Position numbers and translations under genes: made by a program. Below are positions 8,124 to 11,065 of a stretch of DNA of 11,065 nucleotides, piece after piece. Every line of letters starts with the position of its first letter. Position 1 is the stretch's first letter. Origin of the DNA: JBGTLW01 sp964614575 (GTDB taxonomy: Bacteria > Planctomycetota > Phycisphaerae > Phycisphaerales > Phycisphaeraceae); assembly GCA_964614575.1 (NCBI GenBank), contig CAZTLX010000151.1, positions 1-11,065 on the forward strand, written 5' to 3'. Under the pieces are notes generated by a model. It was not told the origin of the DNA. It made no database searches and was given only the letters and a program-made list of their open reading frames with translations.

Positions 8124-8141
8124 GGCGCTTGAGGCAACGCC
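8124..8141. terminator. small hairpin in the convergent spacer
   Basis: GGCG (8124-8127) and TTG (8129-8131) pair with CAA (8135-8137) and CGCC (8138-8141), with a bulged C at 8128 and a three-base AGG loop. It lies 30 bases after the propeller gene and between two convergent genes, where termination is needed on both strands. There is no U-tract on either side, so the call is weak. The rest of 8095-8238 shows C-rich tracts and nothing else recognisable. Confidence 0.25.
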
Positions 8142-8238
8142 TTGACTGAAACACAACCGCTCCGCGTCCTCCGTGCTATGTCTGCATCAAAGCGACCGCA
8201 CGACCATCAATTGGGATTCGTATGAGTCTGCCTTAAAC

Positions 8239-9144
8239 CTACCGCGACGCCACCAGCGTGCGCTGCTGCAGGTAGTCGGCCAGCGTCTCCCCCAGCGGGC
8301 GCGAGGTGTCGCAGAGCACGCGCTCGCAGCGGTTGGATTCGCAGACCGCTTCCAGCTTCTCGGTGAATTGCCGCAGCGCCGCGAGGTAAGACCGCCGCAC
8401 CTCGGAAGGTCGGGTCAGCAGCGTCTGCTCGCTCTCCAGCCCGACGAAGCGCGTCATCTGGTTGAAGCCGAAGGTCAACTCGTCGTGATGCATGATGTGG
8501 AAGAGCACGACCTCGTGCTTGTCGTAGCGCAGGCGTTGCAGCGTGCGGTCCAGCGCATCGAGCTCGCACAGTGCGTCGGTGAGCAGCACGACGATGCCGC
8601 GGCGCCCGAAGGTGGGCGCCAGTTCCATCAATGGCATCCCGAAGTCGGTCTTGCCGATCGCATCGACCTGATCCAACGCCTCGGCCATGCGCACGACCTG
8701 GCCGGCGATGCTCGATGCCGGCACGGTCGAGCGCACGTGCTGATCGATCGCGGCAAACGACACGCGGTCGCCCCGTTCGAGCACCAGATACGCCAGCGCC
8801 GAGGCGAGCTGCGCCGCGTATTCAAGCTTACGTTGCTCGCCTTCGCCGTAGCGCATGGACGCGGAGATATCGAGCACGAGGTGGCAGTTGAGGTTCGTCT
8901 CCATCTCGTACTGCTTGATCAGCAGCCGATGATGGCGGTAATACACGCGCCAATCGATGTGGCGGATGTCGTCGCCCGCCACGTAGGGCCGATGCGACGC
9001 GAACTCGATGGCAAACCCGTGCGCCGGGGACCGGTGCTCACCCGCGCGGTGGCCCTCCACCAACCCGCGCGGCTGCACCGCCAGGTGCGCAATGTGCGCC
9101 AGCACCTCCGGGCGGATATAGCGGCTCAGGATCGGTTTAGCCAT
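8239..9144 (-). CDS. DUF58 domain protein (vWA-like, MoxR partner)
   Basis: The 301-residue product has the DUF58 signature GDDIRHIDWRVYYRHHRLLI (57-76), followed by KQYEMETN (77-84). It then has a von Willebrand A-like core: DISAS (92-96) supplies the DxSxS metal site, KTD (165-167) the later Thr, and LLTD (187-190) the Asp-ending strand. It has no membrane segment or signal peptide, so it is cytoplasmic or peripheral. The length is normal for DUF58 proteins. These proteins are nearly always encoded next to a MoxR AAA+ ATPase, as here, and are thought to present substrates or assemble metal-dependent complexes; the exact role is unsettled. The start at 9144 has no clear Shine-Dalgarno. The spacer to moxR is 143 bases, wider than the tight spacing usual for this pair, because it holds an AT-rich repeat. 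No BatA/BatB/BatD-like genes follow; the next gene converges from the opposite strand. Confidence 0.93.
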   Translation of the reverse strand: MAKPILSRYIRPEVLAHIAHLAVQPRGLVEGHRAGEHRSPAHGFAIEFASHRPYVAGDDIRHIDWRVYYRHHRLLIKQYEMETNLNCHLVLDISASMRYGEGEQRKLEYAAQLASALAYLVLERGDRVSFAAIDQHVRSTVPASSIAGQVVRMAEALDQVDAIGKTDFGMPLMELAPTFGRRGIVVLLTDALCELDALDRTLQRLRYDKHEVVLFHIMHHDELTFGFNQMTRFVGLESEQTLLTRPSEVRRSYLAALRQFTEKLEAVCESNRCERVLCDTSRPLGETLADYLQQRTLVASR

Positions 9145-9218
9145 GAGGGATGGTCACGGTGGTTGAACAAAGTCATGCGCGGTTTGGCATAAATCACGAA
9201 ATAACGAATTAAGAAACC

Positions 9219-9289
9219 AGAATGACGAATGCTTTGGATACGGATTTCTGCCTTTTATTCATCATTCGGATTTCGTCATTCGTCATTCT
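9219..9289. repeat. AT-rich intergenic inverted repeat (13-bp arms)
   Basis: AGAATGACGAATG (9219-9231) is the exact reverse complement of CATTCGTCATTCT (9277-9289), separated by 45 bases. Inside and beside it, CGGATTTC occurs at 9241-9248 and 9267-9274, and ATTCGTC-type words recur. The base composition is far more AT-rich than the rest of the window. I recall similar GAATGACGAAATCCGAATG-type words scattered between genes of many planctomycete genomes. The right arm overlaps the moxR stop codon at 9288-9290, so the hairpin could also end moxR transcripts or attenuate reading into the DUF58 gene. Confidence 0.8.
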
Positions 9290-10340
9290 ATTCTGATGGC
9301 ATCTCATACGCCGCATCCGCCGGCACGTGCTCGATCAGCAGCTCCAGCAGCTTCTCGCTGTTGACCCCCGCGGCCAGCGCGGCGTAGTTGGGCGCGATGC
9401 GGTGGCGCAGCGCCGGCTGGATCACCGCCTTCACGTCCTCGACCGTCGCGTGGTAACGACCCTGCAACACGGCCCGCGCCTTGGCGCAGGAGATCAACGC
9501 CAGCACCGCCCGCGGCCCGGCGCCCCAACTCACCCAGCGGTTCACAAAGTCCGGCGCTTCGGGCTGGTTCGGCCGGGTGCTCCGCGCCAGCGACCACGCG
9601 TAGCCCACCACCTGATCGCACACCGGCAGCCGACGCACCAGGTTCTGCGCCTCGATGATGTCCGGCCCGCCGAGGACCGGTTCGATCGGCTCGTGATGGG
9701 CCGAGGTCACCCGCCGCGCGATCTCCCACTCCTCACGCCCGGTCGGGTACACCACCTTGATATAGAGCAGGAACCGGTCGAGCTGCGCCTCGGGCAGCGG
9801 GTAGGTTCCCTCTTGTTCCAAGGGGTTTTGCGTGGCGAGCACGAAGAACGGCGCGGGCAGCTCGTGCTCCGTGCCCCCGGTGGTCACGCGGCGTTCCTGC
9901 ATCGCTTCGAGCATCGCGGCCTGAGTCTTGGGCGGCGTGCGGTTGATCTCGTCGCCCAGCACCATGTTCGCGAAGATCGGGCCGGGCAAAAACTGGTAGC
10001 TGCGCTTGCCCGTCACCGGGTCGTCCTGCAGGACGTCGGTGCCGGTGATGTCCGAGGGCATCAGGTCGGGCGTGAACTGGATGCGGTGGAACGAGAGGTG
10101 AAGCGCCTTGGCCAGGGAGCTGACCATCAACGTCTTGGCTAGGCCCGGCACGCCTTCGAGCAGGCAGTGGCCCCCGGCGAGCATCGCGACGAGCATCTGC
10201 TCGATGACATCGCCCTGCCCGATGATCTGCTTCGACAGCTCCGCACGCAGACGGCCGTGCGCGTTTTCCCAACGCTGGATCGCCGCGACATCTTCGGGCG
10301 ATGCATCCGTGGTGGTTCGAGGCTCTGTGAGCTGAGTCAT
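9288..10340 (-). CDS. MoxR-family AAA+ ATPase
   Basis: This is an ATP-driven chaperone-like protein of the MoxR/RavA clade, 350 residues, a normal length. Walker A is GVPGLAKT (63-70), Walker B is VLGDE (127-131) and sensor 1 is ATQNP (169-173), followed by EQEGTYPLPEAQLDRF, the family signature. All catalytic residues appear intact. The C-terminal lid carries WGAGPRAVLALISCAKARA and RHRIAPNY, both typical. The ATG at 10340 is supported by AAGGA six bases upstream, the best ribosome site in the window. MoxR proteins work with vWA or DUF58 partners in maturing complexes or envelope functions; the partner here is the downstream DUF58 gene. The 5-prime neighbour on the same strand is a Pro/Gly/Ala-rich protein. 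Confidence 0.95.
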   Translation of the reverse strand: MTQLTEPRTTTDASPEDVAAIQRWENAHGRLRAELSKQIIGQGDVIEQMLVAMLAGGHCLLEGVPGLAKTLMVSSLAKALHLSFHRIQFTPDLMPSDITGTDVLQDDPVTGKRSYQFLPGPIFANMVLGDEINRTPPKTQAAMLEAMQERRVTTGGTEHELPAPFFVLATQNPLEQEGTYPLPEAQLDRFLLYIKVVYPTGREEWEIARRVTSAHHEPIEPVLGGPDIIEAQNLVRRLPVCDQVVGYAWSLARSTRPNQPEAPDFVNRWVSWGAGPRAVLALISCAKARAVLQGRYHATVEDVKAVIQPALRHRIAPNYAALAAGVNSEKLLELLIEHVPADAAYEMPSE

Positions 10341-10354
10341 GATCTGTCCTTACG

Positions 10355-10382
10355 TGAATAATGGGTCATAGCAACTTGTCAA
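10355..10382 (-). promoter_or_regulatory. possible moxR promoter
   Basis: On the minus strand a perfect TTGACA (10382-10377) is followed after 16 bases by TATTCA (10360-10355), a three-of-six match to TATAAT. It lies in the 74-base gap between the Pro-rich gene and moxR, with the AAGGA ribosome site just downstream. The -35 is strong and the -10 weak. If real, moxR and the DUF58 gene can be transcribed separately from the upstream gene. Confidence 0.35.
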
Positions 10383-10414
10383 TACGGGCGTCATGGTTGC
10401 GGTGGACGACGCCG

Positions 10415-11065
10415 TTATTCCGTATCTGCTTCAAAGTATTCCTGCAGACGCCGCTCGTATCCGCGTGGCGGCTCGCTCTTCTGGCCGCTGCGGATCGCGT
10501 TGCGGACGCCCTGCGGCATGCCCGCGGCCCAGGTCTCGGGGCCACGCGTCACCGAGGCGGTTTGCGACCCGGCCGCCCGCGTCCCCGGATCGGTCTCTGA
10601 GCCGGGAGGCGGCGCGTCGGCGAAGCTGGCCTCGCCCTCGGCCTTTTCCGGGTTCTCGGCGAATGAGCCGGGCTGGCTGGACCCGTCGCCGGCGTTGGGG
10701 CCGGAGGCGGCACCGGGCGTGGGCGGGCCGGGTTCGGTGGTGGGTGCCGCGGCGGGTGAGCCGGGGGTGCCGGGGGTGCCGGGCGCTGCCGCCGCCGCTT
10801 GCGCCATGGCCGCCTGTGCCGCGGCCGCCTGCGCCATCGCGGCCTGCCCGGACATACCGGCCATCATCGCGGCGGTCTGCGCGGGGGCCTGCGGCACCAT
10901 CGCCGTTGCGGACGCGGGCATCCCCGGCATCGCCGGAGTAGCGGGCGTGCCGGGGGTGCCGGGCGTTCCGGGGGTGCCGGGGGTGCCGGGGGCGGAGCTT
11001 TCTGCGGCAGAGCTATCTGGTGTGGGACTTCCGGGGGTGGGACTTCCGGGGGTGGGACTTCCGGG
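10415..11065 (-). CDS. Pro/Gly/Ala-rich protein with planctomycete-type C-terminal motif (C-terminal part; N-terminus beyond right edge)
   Basis: The frame is open from the right edge to TAA at 10415-10417, giving 216 residues; the true start lies outside. Internal ATGs (for example at 10930) are not preferred because the same repeat composition continues upstream in frame. In order the sequence has a PGSPT pentapeptide array, a GTP tripeptide array (five copies), a Met/Ala/Gln region with two copies of an AAMAQAAAA unit, a further PGTPGTPGSP stretch, an acidic Ser/Pro-rich linker, and finally an ordered tail. The tail TWAAGMPQGVRNAIRSG followed by PPRGYERRLQEYFEA resembles a short C-terminal motif I recall from large planctomycete proteins encoded next to MoxR/DUF58 modules; this is memory, not a search result. 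Function is unknown. Its place just before moxR suggests a client or structural partner. The low-complexity part may be a flexible, perhaps extracytoplasmic, spacer. Confidence 0.75.
   Translation of the reverse strand, partial: PGSPTPGSPTPGSPTPDSSAAESSAPGTPGTPGTPGTPGTPATPAMPGMPASATAMVPQAPAQTAAMMAGMSGQAAMAQAAAAQAAMAQAAAAAPGTPGTPGSPAAAPTTEPGPPTPGAASGPNAGDGSSQPGSFAENPEKAEGEASFADAPPPGSETDPGTRAAGSQTASVTRGPETWAAGMPQGVRNAIRSGQKSEPPRGYERRLQEYFEADTE
10946..10990. repeat. 9-bp tandem repeat, five copies, coding for Gly-Thr-Pro
   Basis: Five adjacent units of GGTGCCGGG or close variants (CGTGCCGGG, CGTTCCGGG) run from 10946 to 10990. On the minus strand they encode the GTP tripeptide array of the Pro-rich protein. 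Related units recur around 10763-10785. The unit length keeps the frame, so slippage would change length only. Confidence 0.85.
11023..11065. repeat. 15-bp tandem repeat at the right edge, coding for PGSPT
   Basis: Two full units TGGGACTTCCGGGGG (11023-11037 and 11038-11052) and a 13-base third unit up to the edge. On the minus strand they encode the pentapeptide PGSPT in frame. The array is cut by the window edge, so copy number is unknown. The units contain ACTTCCGGGGG, the reverse complement of the core CCCCCGGAAGT in the left-edge repeat. Confidence 0.88.

Noticed and set aside
8173..9192. Plus-strand open frame of 339 codons
   Set aside because: It is antisense to the DUF58 gene, which has an intact family signature and metal-site motif; the plus-strand translation has none.
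9327..10142. Plus-strand open frame of 271 codons
   Set aside because: It is antisense to moxR, which carries intact Walker A, Walker B and sensor motifs.

Overview
This is a GC-rich window that reads like a planctomycete genome, probably class Phycisphaerae. That placement is inferred from gene families: an ECF sigma factor overlapping a membrane protein with a PQQ-like propeller, a MoxR/DUF58 pair, a large secreted multidomain glycosidase, and a Pro/Gly/Ala-rich protein whose C-terminal motif I recall from planctomycete proteins. Both ends lie inside open genes at GC-rich tandem repeats, so this may be an assembly fragment bounded by repeats.

Layout. (1) 1-286, minus strand: the first 95 residues of a ceramidase-like membrane protein that runs off the left edge. 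Four in-frame 18-bp repeats (1-72) encode a hexapeptide array. (2) 287-462: a divergent intergenic region with a plausible promoter for the next gene. (3) 463-3924, plus strand: a secreted 1153-residue protein with an N-terminal beta-sandwich, a clan GH-A-like TIM barrel, NEW3-like domains and a CBM9-like C-terminus. (4) 4115-8094, plus strand: an ECF sigma factor and, overlapping it by 4 bases (ATGA), an 1100-residue single-pass membrane protein that is probably its anti-sigma or sensor partner. (5) 8095-8238: a convergent intergenic region. (6) 8239-11065, minus strand: in transcription order, the C-terminal part of a Pro/Gly/Ala-rich protein running off the right edge, a MoxR AAA+ ATPase, and a DUF58 protein. 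MoxR and DUF58 are separated by an AT-rich spacer carrying a 13-bp inverted repeat of a dispersed-element type.

How the genes work together. The sigma factor and its overlapping partner probably form a trans-envelope signalling pair, with the large C-terminal region outside the membrane as the sensor. The secreted glycosidase just upstream is a possible target, but nothing in the sequence proves it. MoxR and DUF58 form the usual chaperone/vWA module, possibly acting on envelope or secreted proteins. The Pro-rich protein precedes them on the same strand and may share a transcript, although a perfect TTGACA in the 74-base gap suggests moxR can also be transcribed on its own. No phage, transposase, CRISPR, tRNA or rRNA was seen.
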